Position numbers and translations under genes: made by a program. A DNA stretch of 64,000 nt from Vibrio celticus (GTDB taxonomy: Bacteria; Pseudomonadota; Gammaproteobacteria; Enterobacterales; Vibrionaceae), in NCBI RefSeq assembly GCF_024347335.1, contig NZ_AP025464.1, positions 1,612,001 to 1,676,000 of the forward strand. The letters are read 5' to 3'. The notes below the pieces were generated by a model that saw nothing but the letters and a program-made list of their open reading frames with translations, was not told where the DNA came from and did no database searches. This document shows, in pieces, positions 1 to 9,011 of the stretch. Numbering within the stretch: the first letter of the stretch is position 1; the number at the start of each line of letters is the position of its first letter.

Positions 1-1262
1 ATATTATTGCGGTTTCCTTCGTTCCTGCGCTTATCTACTTTTTGTCTGTGGCATTCTTCGTGCGCATCGAAGCAAAACGCAGTGGTGTGCAAAAGGTGAC
101 TTCTGGCTGTGAGCCTCTATTGAAGGTCTTGCTGTCGGGTTGGCACAACCTGATCCCATTAGCGGTGTTAGTGACTCTGTTGGTGAAAGGATTCACGCCG
201 ACTTACGCTGCGGGCATCTCGATTCTGTCTGTCGTGGTGGCTTCATGGTTCTCTAAAAATCACAAAATGGGTCCAAAAGCGATCATTGAAGCTTTGTCTC
301 AAGGCGCAAAAAACATGGCGACCACGGCTGTGTTACTAGTTGGTATTGGTCTAGTTGTTAATGTCATTAGCACTACGGGAATTGGTAACACCTTCTCTTT
401 GATGATCAACAGCTGGGCGAATGGCGAGTTACTGGTGATGATCGCCTTAATTGCACTGGCGTCTTTGATTCTGGGCATGGGCTTACCAGTAACCGCGGCT
501 TATATCGTGTTGGGTACTCTGTCTGCACCAGCTTTGTATAAACTGATTGCTGAAAGTCAGTTGCTCGACCTGTTGGTTTCGGGACAGTTACCGGAACAGG
601 CGAAAGCTATCTTCATGTTGGCTGCGCCAGATAAGCTTGATTTGCTGAACGCGCCAATGGCACTTGAAACAGCCAAAGAGATGATTGCGTTAGTCCCTGC
701 TGATTTTGTGGAAACTCTGCTTGAACAGAGCCTTGGCTTAGAAGCGATCAGCCTTGCACTGCTTTCTGCCCACTTGATCATTTTCTGGCTATCGCAAGAC
801 AGCAACGTGACTCCGCCTGTTTGTTTAACTGCATTTGCGGCTGCAACCATTGCTAAAACACCCCCGATGAGAACGGGATTAATGGCATGGAAGATAGCCA
901 AAGGCTTGTATTTAGTACCATTGTTGATTGCCTACACTAACTTGGTAAGTTGGGATGTGACCTCCGTTTTAGTCACGGGTGGCTTTGCTGTTATTGGTAC
1001 TTACGCGTTTATCGCGGCGATTGAAGGTTATCTAGAGAGCGAAGTTAATATTATTACTCGAGTAGTGTTGGTTGCGATAGGGATAGCTCTAGTATGGCCT
1101 GATGTTTCAGTCGTGATCCGTTTGATATGTGTTGCCATTTTTGTTGGCATCTTTATCTACAGCGGTCGTAAATACGATGCTAATCAAGTGAAAAAGGAAT
1201 CAGAAAGTGAGGAAAAAAAGTTACCTCAAACCGGGTCTAACACTGTCGCGTCTTCCCTATAA
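1..1262 (+). CDS. TRAP transporter fused permease, 5'-truncated by window edge
   Basis: Inner-membrane permease of a tripartite ATP-independent periplasmic (TRAP) transporter, which imports organic acids with sodium and a periplasmic binding protein. The reading frame is open from base 3, so the visible TTG at 42 is not the true start and the N-terminal part lies outside. What is seen is the DctM-like large-subunit region: repeated hydrophobic segments, the LILGMGLPVTAAYIVLG stretch and the WLSQDSNVTPPVCLTAFAAA stretch, which are typical of fused 4TM/12TM TRAP permeases. A charged tail closes the protein. The L-2-hydroxyglutarate oxidase gene follows 26 bases later on the same strand, so co-transcription is likely and the substrate may be a 2-hydroxy or 2-oxo dicarboxylate (inference). 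No binding-protein gene is visible; it may lie upstream. Confidence 0.88.
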   Translation, partial: IIAVSFVPALIYFLSVAFFVRIEAKRSGVQKVTSGCEPLLKVLLSGWHNLIPLAVLVTLLVKGFTPTYAAGISILSVVVASWFSKNHKMGPKAIIEALSQGAKNMATTAVLLVGIGLVVNVISTTGIGNTFSLMINSWANGELLVMIALIALASLILGMGLPVTAAYIVLGTLSAPALYKLIAESQLLDLLVSGQLPEQAKAIFMLAAPDKLDLLNAPMALETAKEMIALVPADFVETLLEQSLGLEAISLALLSAHLIIFWLSQDSNVTPPVCLTAFAAATIAKTPPMRTGLMAWKIAKGLYLVPLLIAYTNLVSWDVTSVLVTGGFAVIGTYAFIAAIEGYLESEVNIITRVVLVAIGIALVWPDVSVVIRLICVAIFVGIFIYSGRKYDANQVKKESESEEKKLPQTGSNTVASSL

Positions 1263-1288
1263 TTAAAAGGATTGAATGTAGGAATATT

Positions 1289-2506
1289 ATGAACTCAATA
1301 TACGACTATATTATCGTTGGTGGCGGCATTGTTGGCGTGTCGACGGCTTGGCAATTACAGCAAGCTCACCCTGATAAAAGTATCCTTTTAGTCGAGAAGG
1401 AATGTGGCTTTGCGCAGCACCAAACTGGCCATAACAGTGGTGTGATTCACGCTGGCGTTTACTATGCTCCGGGCAGTTTAAAGGCGGATTTTTGTAAGCG
1501 TGGCGTAGAGCGCACCATCGCCTTTTGTAGCCAACACGATATCCCTGTCGAAAACTGTGGCAAGCTGTTGGTTGCGACCAATGAGCAGGAAGTGGAGCGC
1601 ATGAACGCGCTCTATCAACGTTGTCATGATAACGACATTGATGTCGATCTCTTAGATCAAGCACAGCTGAAACTTGCAGAGCCGAACATCACGGGCTTGG
1701 GCGCGATTTATGTCAAAACCACCAGTATCGTCGACTACAAAAAAGTGACCGAAGTGATGGCTCAAGAGTTTGTTGAAGCTGGTGGTAAGCTCAGTCTAGG
1801 CACGGAAGTGATTATGGCGGAAGAGCAAGAAGATGAGGTGCAGTTAACGTGCAAAGTCGATGGTCAGACTCTTCAACTGAACAGTCGATTCTTGATCACG
1901 TGTTCTGGCTTGATGGCCGATAGAATGACCAAGATGTTAGACATCGAAACCGACTTCCAAATCGTGCCTTATCGCGGTGAGTATTTTCAGTTAGACGCTA
2001 AGCACAACCAAGTGGTGAATCATCTTATCTATCCGATCCCTGACCCAGAACTGCCTTTCTTGGGCGTGCATTTAACACGCATGATTGATGGCTCCGTAAC
2101 AGTAGGGCCAAATGCAGTTCAAGGCTGGAAGCGAGAAGGTTATGGCAAGCTTAACTTTAGCTTCAAAGACACTTGGCAGATGCTGAGCTTTGCGGGTTTT
2201 TGGAAAGTGACTGCGAATCACTTGAAAACGGGTTTGGTCGAGTTTAAGAACTCGTGGTGGAAACCGGGCTATCTAAAGCTAGTGAACAAATACTGCCCGA
2301 GTATTACGGTTGATGATTTTAAGCCTTATCCTGCTGGGATTCGTGCTCAAGCGGTGCTAAAAGATGGCACCTTGGTTCATGATTTCCTGTTTGCTGAAAG
2401 CCCAAGAAGCTTGCATGTGTGTAATGCACCATCGCCTGCAGCGACTTCGGCGATGCCGATTGGTGAGTATATTTGTACTAAGGTGATGAAAAAGACGACT
2501 AGATGA
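1289..2506 (+). CDS. lhgO: L-2-hydroxyglutarate oxidase
   Basis: FAD-dependent oxidase of the DAO/GlpD fold that converts L-2-hydroxyglutarate to 2-oxoglutarate and passes electrons to the membrane quinone pool. The 405-residue length matches LhgO (YgaF). The N-terminal dinucleotide-binding motif IVGGGIVGVSTAW is at about residues 9-21, followed by the family stretch QTGHNSGVIHAGVYY at about 46-60. The ATG at 1289 comes soon after the TRAP permease stop, suggesting a catabolic operon in which the permease supplies the hydroxy acid. A bidirectional terminator follows. The closest alternative would be another DAO-family dehydrogenase, but the HNSGVIHAG block favours LhgO. Confidence 0.9.
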   Translation: MNSIYDYIIVGGGIVGVSTAWQLQQAHPDKSILLVEKECGFAQHQTGHNSGVIHAGVYYAPGSLKADFCKRGVERTIAFCSQHDIPVENCGKLLVATNEQEVERMNALYQRCHDNDIDVDLLDQAQLKLAEPNITGLGAIYVKTTSIVDYKKVTEVMAQEFVEAGGKLSLGTEVIMAEEQEDEVQLTCKVDGQTLQLNSRFLITCSGLMADRMTKMLDIETDFQIVPYRGEYFQLDAKHNQVVNHLIYPIPDPELPFLGVHLTRMIDGSVTVGPNAVQGWKREGYGKLNFSFKDTWQMLSFAGFWKVTANHLKTGLVEFKNSWWKPGYLKLVNKYCPSITVDDFKPYPAGIRAQAVLKDGTLVHDFLFAESPRSLHVCNAPSPAATSAMPIGEYICTKVMKKTTR

Positions 2507-2545
2507 TAACTGAAGATCATTGATCGAACTTTTCTCCAAAGAGAA

Positions 2546-2597
2546 TAAAAAATCCGCGAGCTCAACTCTATTAAGGGATCGAACTCGCGGGTTTTTA
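2546..2597. terminator. Bidirectional terminator between lhgO and the M28 peptidase
   Basis: AAAAATCCGCGAGCTC pairs with GAACTCGCGGGTTTTT across a loop of about 16 bases, leaving an A-run before and a T-run after the stem. It sits between two convergent genes and can serve both. Confidence 0.8.
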
Positions 2598-2651
2598 GTT
2601 CTCGCCATGTTTGTTCGGATTAACGTTAGTTAGTTAGTCAGTCAATTAACC

Positions 2652-4208
2652 TTACAGCCAATCAGGAACGAAATTAGCAACGATAGATACGTCGCTGAAG
2701 TTGCGATAGCCACGCACCATGATGTTGAACTCACCGGCAGGCATGTCTAACACACACTGTTCGTTGCTGCTGTTCTGGTATGGGCGACAGTCGTAGCTTG
2801 CTTTTGATACGGTGCCATTGTGTTTCACATAAAGGTCGGCATCGCCACTACGATGGCCGGTCATGGTTACGGTTAACTGACCAGAGTACTCCGTTGTTAC
2901 GGTAAAGAATTGCTCTTCACCGTAACCTGCGGATAGCCCTTCTACAGGGACGTCATATTGCAGCTCTGTTGGTCCTGCAACGGGTGAGTCGAGGCTAGTT
3001 TCGACAAGGTAAGCAATCGCCAATTTGGCGAATTTAGTCGCGTGTGTTGCGGTTGGATCGGAGTTTTCAAGCGTGTCGTGCTGGGTATGAATACTTGGGT
3101 TGTAATCATTGAACATGCTCTCGAATGGCATGGCTGCTGGGTAGCCAACATTGTGCCAAGAGGCGTGATCAGAACAGGCATAACCACAATCATCAAAACC
3201 GTAACTGATGTTGCTAGCGTAAGTGTCGATCAGCTCGCTTAAGTAGGCGGTTAAGTTGCTGTCGGTGTAGTCTGTGATGAAGGTGATATCGTGCGCTGAA
3301 CCGTTGTAGTTGGTCATGTCTAATTGCAATACCGATACAACGTTGGCTTGCTCATCTCTTAAAGCGTTGGCGACATCTTGTGAGCCGCGCAATCCCACTT
3401 CTTCTGCCGCATAACCATAAAACTTGATGGTCTTGTCTGGCTGAATACCACTGGCGATCATCAGGCGAAGCGACTCTGTTACCGTAGCAATGCCAGACGC
3501 ATCATCATCAGCTCCCGGTGAGATTGTGCCTTCGCTTGTCCAAGAACCTACCGTTGAATCAAGATGGCCGCCAACCACCACGATCTCTTCAGGATATTTA
3601 GCACCAAGCAGTGTCACTTCAACGGATTTTTGCGGATATTCAGCATGCGCGATTTGGCGTGCAGACGCATACGGCACATCTTTAATTTCTGTTTCCCAAC
3701 GCTCTAAAAGCCAATCCGAAGCAGCAACACCAGTAGAAGTAGTATAAAAACGGTTGGTGAAGTTGGTTAGATTTTCTATGGTCGTGACCATGTTGTTCGG
3801 CTCGACCTGAGCGAGTAGGTCGTTCACTGTGTCTTGATGGCTGATTACCGGCTTTTCGAAGCTGCTCATAGTCAGTGGCATAGCTGCGGCTTTGAGTGCG
3901 CTTGCTTTGTCTTCGTGCACCATGTAGCCACCACAACGGTGAGTTTCTTCGTGCATGTGGCTGGATAGTTTCGCGAGCTCTTTCTGGTTGATTTTCGCGA
4001 CGATGGAATGCTTGTTTCCTGTCACGCCTGGGTAAACCGTTGCGCCATGTTGAGTCATAATATGTTGTGCGTCCGCATCGGTGGTGATCCAAACCTCTTC
4101 GTTCGCTGGTGGTGTGATTCCTAGGGATGCGTAAGCCGAAGTACTGTTGATTAAGGCTAAAGAACCTCCGAGTACAGCCAAAGCTAGCATGCTTTTTTGA
4201 ATAGCCAT
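2652..4208 (-). CDS. Secreted M28 zinc aminopeptidase with PPC domain
   Basis: Exported leucyl-aminopeptidase-type enzyme that removes N-terminal residues from peptides outside the cell. Residues 1-27 form a signal peptide (ending in SAYA). A propeptide runs to about 115, then the M28 domain follows to about 405. Spacing agrees with the Vibrio proteolyticus aminopeptidase: zinc ligands H215, D235, E270, D297 and H374, catalytic E269, and the conserved disulfide pair C341/C345 (CGYAC). Residues about 425-515 form a bacterial pre-peptidase C-terminal (PPC) domain containing SGDADLYVK. The 518-residue length fits the secreted Vibrio type. It lies next to an M4 peptidase on the same strand; together they would degrade protein to free amino acids. 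A terminator between the two suggests separate transcripts. Confidence 0.93.
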   Translation of the reverse strand: MAIQKSMLALAVLGGSLALINSTSAYASLGITPPANEEVWITTDADAQHIMTQHGATVYPGVTGNKHSIVAKINQKELAKLSSHMHEETHRCGGYMVHEDKASALKAAAMPLTMSSFEKPVISHQDTVNDLLAQVEPNNMVTTIENLTNFTNRFYTTSTGVAASDWLLERWETEIKDVPYASARQIAHAEYPQKSVEVTLLGAKYPEEIVVVGGHLDSTVGSWTSEGTISPGADDDASGIATVTESLRLMIASGIQPDKTIKFYGYAAEEVGLRGSQDVANALRDEQANVVSVLQLDMTNYNGSAHDITFITDYTDSNLTAYLSELIDTYASNISYGFDDCGYACSDHASWHNVGYPAAMPFESMFNDYNPSIHTQHDTLENSDPTATHATKFAKLAIAYLVETSLDSPVAGPTELQYDVPVEGLSAGYGEEQFFTVTTEYSGQLTVTMTGHRSGDADLYVKHNGTVSKASYDCRPYQNSSNEQCVLDMPAGEFNIMVRGYRNFSDVSIVANFVPDWL

Positions 4209-4298
4209 TTGTCGTCCTTTTTACGGTGAGTATTGTTGTGTTGATTGGTGTGATTTTTTTTAGTGCGTGGATGTTTCATTTTCTAAACAGATAACCGC

Positions 4299-4322
4299 GA
4301 AAAGGGCCCCTTTCGGAGCCCT
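4299..4322 (-). terminator. Terminator of the M4 peptidase gene
   Basis: Read on the minus strand, AGGGCTCC-GAAA-GGGGCCCT forms an 8-pair stem (one G-U pair) with a GNRA tetraloop, followed by TTTT. It sits 14 bases past the M4 peptidase stop codon. Confidence 0.85.
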
Positions 4323-4336
4323 GATTTTACTATCGA

Positions 4337-6706
4337 TTATTGTGCTTTAATGAAACGGTAGTGCTTGGTTTCTGAACAGATATCGCTTGAGGTACACACT
4401 TGGTACTCAACATCTACTGTGCCGTTGTGACGGAACTTGTCGACGTATGAGTTGAAGTCTGTAGCACCAACATTCTTGCCATTACGCTTAATCACGAAGT
4501 AGTCATTGGTGTCGTAATCCCATGCCAGCTTAACGCGAGCTTTGCCGTTCGGGTTTTTGTTACCAAACTTCAGTTTTAGTGGGAAGCCTTCCGCTGAGTT
4601 ACCTTCAATCGTAATAGATTTGCTTGTTGATGTTGCAACGCCTGCATCGTCTGTCACGGTTAGAGTCACCACGTAGTCGCCAGCTTCAGCGTAGGTATAG
4701 CGAGTCACTTCACCTGTTTGTGTGTTGCCATCGCCTAGGTTCCATTGGTAAGAAACGATCTGACCATCTCTGTCTGAACTTGTGCTGCGCAGTTCTACTT
4801 CTTTGCCGACAATGGTGTGTTCGAAAGAAGAGACTGGCGGTACGTTAGCATTGCCTGATTCGTATGATGCTTTTAGGTTCGCACCTGCGTAATCTGAGTA
4901 ACCTAGAATGTTCACCGTGTAACGACCAGCTGTTGGGTTTTCAATTACACATACTTCATCGGTTACGCTTTCACTCTTACAGATATTCTCTTGAGAGCTT
5001 GGCGCATAATCTAGACCAACATACATATCCGGATCACCAGTAGACACAGCAAGATCAATCGTTAGCTTGTCTTGGCCTTCTGGTACTTCGATATCGAAGT
5101 AAGTTTTTGAGCCGGTTTCACCAGCAACCGCAGCTTCAACACCGTTTTCAAGGCGTTGATATTCCGGTTCTGGCGGCAGTGGTGGCTCTGCACATGGGGT
5201 AACACCCACCAGACCGAACGCAGAAACAACATCATCGGCATTGTAGCCAAGGTCGGTTGCTGAGTTTTTCACGCCACAAGCGCCCTGCCAAAAGTCACTG
5301 TTTTCAGACCAGTAGATCTGGTTGGCTAGCACGAACAGTTCGAACGCTTTCTTGGTGTCCCAACCTTGTGTGGTTGCAAGATGGTAGAACGCCTTGTTGA
5401 ACACGCCAGAGCTGTAGTGCACGTTTAAGCCATCGTAGTACTCAGATGCATTGTTGATTGAAGAGCCATCGCGTGATGGATCGTCCATGTAACGCAGCGC
5501 ACCTTCGCCTTTAAAGATATTGCGCCCGACCATCCAGTCGTTGGTGCCTTTCATGTAGTATTCTGCGGCTTCACCTGCCATGTCAGAAAAGGCTTCGTTC
5601 ATACCGCCGGATTGGTTTGCGTATATCAAACCTGAATTTTGCTCAGTGAAACCGTGGCTCACTTCATGGGCTGATACATCTAGGCTAACAAGCGGGTAAA
5701 AGAAGCTTTCACCATCGCCAAAGGTCATGGCTCTGCCATCCCAAAAAGCATTCTCGTAGTTTTCACCGTAGTGAACACGCATCATGAGTTTGAAAGAGAG
5801 TGGCGCTGTGTCGAACCAGTTTTTATACATGTCGAACACAATGTTACCGAAGTAATGGGCATCGTTGAGTGGCGAGAACGCGCCGTTCACGGCTTTATAT
5901 TCGTTACGAGGACATTCATAGCTGTAAGTCGTATCGCCGTCGGTCGCGCCATTTAGGTCAACGGTAACGACATTTTCAGACTCCATTACACATTCTGTGC
6001 CCACTTCTTGAACATCAAGGTAGTGGTAGTCGGTGCCGTATTCGTACATGCCTGTTTTTTCGTTGCCACCAGGGCCAGTACCGATCTGAGCATGGGCAAT
6101 ACCTTCCCAGCGGTCGATGACTTCGCCTGTGTGCGCGTCTAGCATGGTGAACGGTCGAGTCGGCTGTTCACTGCCTTCTACTAGGTAAGAGACAACGTAC
6201 ACTAGTCGTGTTTTATCTACGCTTTGCTGTCCGATGCCTTGCTTCACAGAGCCTTGATAGATAAATAGCTGATGTTGAACGTTGTCTAGAGATTTGCTGG
6301 TTAAGCCTTGAGTATTTAGATCTTTACTTGCGAGTTCAACCGCTTGAGCGCTGTTGATTGATGGCTTAACAAAAGATCGCTCTAAGGTCGTTGTTTTAAG
6401 GTAGCTCCCTTGAACCGACTTTAACGCCCCACCTTGTGCACTTTGGGTGGCATTTAGGTAATGTCCCCATACCGGGGTACCCCAGATGTTCTGCTGGATC
6501 TTAACTTTATAGATACCACGCTTTTTCAGGTTTACTTCTTTCACCATCTTGAAGCTAGAGGCGTTACTGACTCCTAACTGAGCGTTTAACCCAGAGAAGT
6601 TAGTAAAGTTGATCGGTTGATCGATTTGAACGGATTCACTTGCATGCACTGACAAAGACATAGCACTGGCTATAGCAACGGCAACTAAACGCTTTCTTAT
6701 TTTCAT
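4337..6706 (-). CDS. Secreted M4 metallopeptidase (vibriolysin family) with PPC, PKD and FN3-like tail
   Basis: Extracellular zinc endopeptidase of the thermolysin/vibriolysin family. I choose the ATG at 6706 (MKIRKRLVAV, 789 residues) over an ATG 30 bases upstream, because a GGAAAGAG Shine-Dalgarno and a normal signal peptide (cleaved near SVHA) follow from it. A propeptide with FTP and PepSY-like regions runs to about 205. The catalytic domain (about 215-505) carries HEVSH at 347-351, NEAFSD from 370 and the thermolysin-type His in NVHYSSG at 430. Then come a PPC domain (about 515-615), a PKD domain (about 625-700; SYQWNLGDG) and a C-terminal FN3-like segment (RVKLAWDYD...YFVIKRNGK). The extra PKD and FN3-like modules make it longer than classic HapA (about 610 residues), suggesting binding to a substrate or surface. 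Confidence 0.93.
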   Translation of the reverse strand: MKIRKRLVAVAIASAMSLSVHASESVQIDQPINFTNFSGLNAQLGVSNASSFKMVKEVNLKKRGIYKVKIQQNIWGTPVWGHYLNATQSAQGGALKSVQGSYLKTTTLERSFVKPSINSAQAVELASKDLNTQGLTSKSLDNVQHQLFIYQGSVKQGIGQQSVDKTRLVYVVSYLVEGSEQPTRPFTMLDAHTGEVIDRWEGIAHAQIGTGPGGNEKTGMYEYGTDYHYLDVQEVGTECVMESENVVTVDLNGATDGDTTYSYECPRNEYKAVNGAFSPLNDAHYFGNIVFDMYKNWFDTAPLSFKLMMRVHYGENYENAFWDGRAMTFGDGESFFYPLVSLDVSAHEVSHGFTEQNSGLIYANQSGGMNEAFSDMAGEAAEYYMKGTNDWMVGRNIFKGEGALRYMDDPSRDGSSINNASEYYDGLNVHYSSGVFNKAFYHLATTQGWDTKKAFELFVLANQIYWSENSDFWQGACGVKNSATDLGYNADDVVSAFGLVGVTPCAEPPLPPEPEYQRLENGVEAAVAGETGSKTYFDIEVPEGQDKLTIDLAVSTGDPDMYVGLDYAPSSQENICKSESVTDEVCVIENPTAGRYTVNILGYSDYAGANLKASYESGNANVPPVSSFEHTIVGKEVELRSTSSDRDGQIVSYQWNLGDGNTQTGEVTRYTYAEAGDYVVTLTVTDDAGVATSTSKSITIEGNSAEGFPLKLKFGNKNPNGKARVKLAWDYDTNDYFVIKRNGKNVGATDFNSYVDKFRHNGTVDVEYQVCTSSDICSETKHYRFIKAQ

Positions 6707-7279
6707 TGTTGTTTTCTCTTTCCATGTAAAATCCAAGAAAACGTAACAAATTAATCACAGCGAATTTACATCATTCGATCTGATTAATTAGTAGCATGGC
6801 AATGATCTCTTTTATTCATGAAACTTATATTTCTCGTATTTACAGATAGTTATCATTTCTGTTTATTTTTGAACGCACCCATATGTTTTATTTATAAAAT
6901 CGTGACACTTTTATTAAGTGTTAATTTCTCTTGGAAATTAAGATTTTAGAGTAAATTGATCTGTGCCTCAATTAACGGATTTTGGGTTGATAGAAGGATC
7001 AACGATTTGAAAGTGTCACTTTAAGCAGAAGGCCATTTAGCGAATTTAGGGGCAATTTTGATAAGAAATCGAAGACTTTTCGGCTAATTTTTCGAATTGT
7101 TAGTTAAAAGAGGGAAGGGGAATCGGGCACTTGTTTGGCACAGAGCACAAAATCTGCTGGATGACAAAAGCCAGCGACGGGTCACTGGCTTAGATTAACT
7201 TAGTTTGTGCAGGCTACTGAATATAGGTAGGCAACTGCGACACTTAATTATGGCACGTGGCTAACGTCACTATAGCGAA
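6707..7279. other. Gap upstream of the M4 peptidase gene
   Basis: This AT-rich stretch of about 570 bases holds the promoter region of the M4 peptidase (minus strand) and, at 7164-7191, the terminator of the small lipoprotein gene. No supported ORF or RNA gene is seen. Its length suggests multi-factor control of the protease, as is common for Vibrio secreted proteases, but no specific operator was recognised. Confidence 0.5.
7164..7191 (-). terminator. Terminator of the small lipoprotein gene
   Basis: On the minus strand AAGCCAGTGA-CCCG-TCGCTGGCTT makes a 10-pair stem (one G-U pair) followed by TTTTG. It lies about 90 bases past the lipoprotein stop. Confidence 0.8.
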
Positions 7280-7555
7280 TTACTGCTTTTTACCGCCAAC
7301 TTGTACGTAGTCGATACCGATAATACGGTTGATGATACCCAGAACAGAGCTCGTATCAGAGTTTGTTGAGCGAATCGTATCAACCGTTGCACCTTCAGGT
7401 ACTAATTCCATTGCGCGGTCTTGAGTGTTACCTGGCACTTGGAAACCGACAATGTTGAAGCTTTCAGCGTGCGCTGTGTACACTTCTTCGTTGTGGCTGA
7501 TACCAGAACAACCCGCTAGAGAAACAATGCCTAAAACAACTAATAACTTTTTCAT
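7280..7555 (-). CDS. Small exported lipoprotein of unknown function
   Basis: 91-residue protein with a type II signal peptide and lipobox LAGC (Cys16), so it should be lipid-anchored in the outer or inner membrane facing the periplasm. The mature part (about 75 residues) is mostly polar, has no cysteines besides the lipidated one, and contains the segment AMELVPEGATVDTIRSTNSD. I do not recognise a characterised family; the size and layout resemble TRL-like small lipoproteins, but this is weak. It has its own terminator and is separated by 100 bases from the histidine kinase gene upstream, so it is probably a single-gene unit. Confidence 0.75.
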   Translation of the reverse strand: MKKLLVVLGIVSLAGCSGISHNEEVYTAHAESFNIVGFQVPGNTQDRAMELVPEGATVDTIRSTNSDTSSVLGIINRIIGIDYVQVGGKKQ

Positions 7556-7655
7556 ACAAACACCTTAAGAAAGATTGGAATTTAGATTCAATAGGTTCAT
7601 TGGGAGACAGCATCTCCCGACCGATGTTGAACATTATTCCAGAGGTGTTTTGTAG

Positions 7656-8975
7656 TTACTGTATGGGTTTGTCAGCTGAATCATTACATAGCTGAATGGT
7701 TATGGTGAATACCGCACCCTTTAAGGTTTGGCTCTGACCAACCTCTACGGTCGCGCTATGTTGAGCACAGATCTTTTCGACGATAGAAAGCCCTAAACCA
7801 TGGCCGCTCTTGGCCTTGTTACGCGCTTTGTCGCCAACGTAAAAGGGTTCGAACAGGCGAGCTTGATGTTCTTGTGCCACACCATCACCATCATCATGTA
7901 CCGCGATCTGTAGCTTATCTTGATGCACGCTTGCTTCAATCGAAACTTGTGAGCGTGCGAATTTCATTGCGTTACGCACTAGGTTATCTAGTGCTCGGTT
8001 GAGTAGCGTTTCATCCGCCATTATCGAGCTAGATTGCTCTGGCAGTGATAGGTCGATGCTGAGCTGAGTGTCTTTGTTCCAACGCGTCATTGCGTGGTCG
8101 AGTAAGTCTCGTATCTCTAATGGTTGTTGTAAGTTTTCTAGGTCAGTGCTATCGAGTTTGGCGTAATACAATAGTTCATCGACCATCCTTTCCATCTCTT
8201 CCGTGTCTTCGACAATACTCTCAATCGTGCCCTCTTGCTCTGCGTTTAGCTGGGTATCTTTCAACATTTCAGCTTGCCACTGAATTCGGAATATTGGCGT
8301 GCGCAGTTCATGAGCGACAGCATTAGTGAGTGAGCGATTACTTTCTACTAAGCGATGAATTCGGTCGGCCATTAGGTTGAAGGATTTGTTCAGTGAACCA
8401 ATCGCAATACCACTTGAAGTCTCGGCTCGTGTCGAGAGATCCCCTTCCGCAAAACGCAGAGTGGCCGCCTCTAGCTTTTTAACTCGGCGGAAGATAATAA
8501 ATAGATGACATAAGCCATATAAGATAAAGCTAGCTAAAAAGAACAACCAAATGAGGTCATCCTCCAACTCTATTTTTTGCCTAACGAACGCTTCACTGTT
8601 GGGGAGGTAGTGATAAGTATTGTCACTGCTTGTTAAGCGAAACCATAGGTCACGTTCATCATCGTGAAAAACAAAGGTATTCGGGTTAGTGCTGAAGAAC
8701 TCTGAAACGGGACTAGGTATTTCATCGTCTGGGCTGAATGTAACCAATTTATTTCGTGTGGTTTCTACAAACTGGTTTATCGCTTGATGGGCCGCCTCAA
8801 GGCCTTGATTTTTAGCGATATTCTCGATCAATTGCTGGTGGGCAGCTGCTTCGTAATCTTCCAGTACATATTCGTAGTCGGTATTGAGCTGATAGACGCT
8901 AATCTCGTAGGCGACAAGGCCAGCCATAAAGCAAACTAACAGCCCTATTAAGGACTCCAAAAAGATACGTCGCAT
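7656..8975 (-). CDS. Sensor histidine kinase, RstB-like
   Basis: Membrane sensor kinase, 439 residues. TM1 is at about 7-28, a periplasmic sensing region at about 29-138, TM2 at about 140-162, then HAMP (163-215). The dimerisation domain carries the phospho-acceptor H222 in AHELRTP. The ATPase domain shows the N-box (LDNLVRNAMKFA), DDGDGV and SGHGLGLSIVEKI. The response regulator gene lies 36 bases upstream on the same strand and its product reads like RstA, so this is called RstB-like by pairing. The RstBA system in enterics responds to envelope and acid conditions; the signal here is not known. The gene pair is not linked to an obvious target gene. Confidence 0.9.
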   Translation of the reverse strand: MRRIFLESLIGLLVCFMAGLVAYEISVYQLNTDYEYVLEDYEAAAHQQLIENIAKNQGLEAAHQAINQFVETTRNKLVTFSPDDEIPSPVSEFFSTNPNTFVFHDDERDLWFRLTSSDNTYHYLPNSEAFVRQKIELEDDLIWLFFLASFILYGLCHLFIIFRRVKKLEAATLRFAEGDLSTRAETSSGIAIGSLNKSFNLMADRIHRLVESNRSLTNAVAHELRTPIFRIQWQAEMLKDTQLNAEQEGTIESIVEDTEEMERMVDELLYYAKLDSTDLENLQQPLEIRDLLDHAMTRWNKDTQLSIDLSLPEQSSSIMADETLLNRALDNLVRNAMKFARSQVSIEASVHQDKLQIAVHDDGDGVAQEHQARLFEPFYVGDKARNKAKSGHGLGLSIVEKICAQHSATVEVGQSQTLKGAVFTITIQLCNDSADKPIQ

Positions 8976-9011
8976 AATCGCTCTCTTTTATTACGCTCGT
9001 ATTGAGCGAGG

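Noticed and set aside
557..901. 114-residue minus-strand frame inside the TRAP permease gene
   Set aside because: Mirror of a strong membrane-protein gene, with no ribosome site; overlap with a clear gene explains it.
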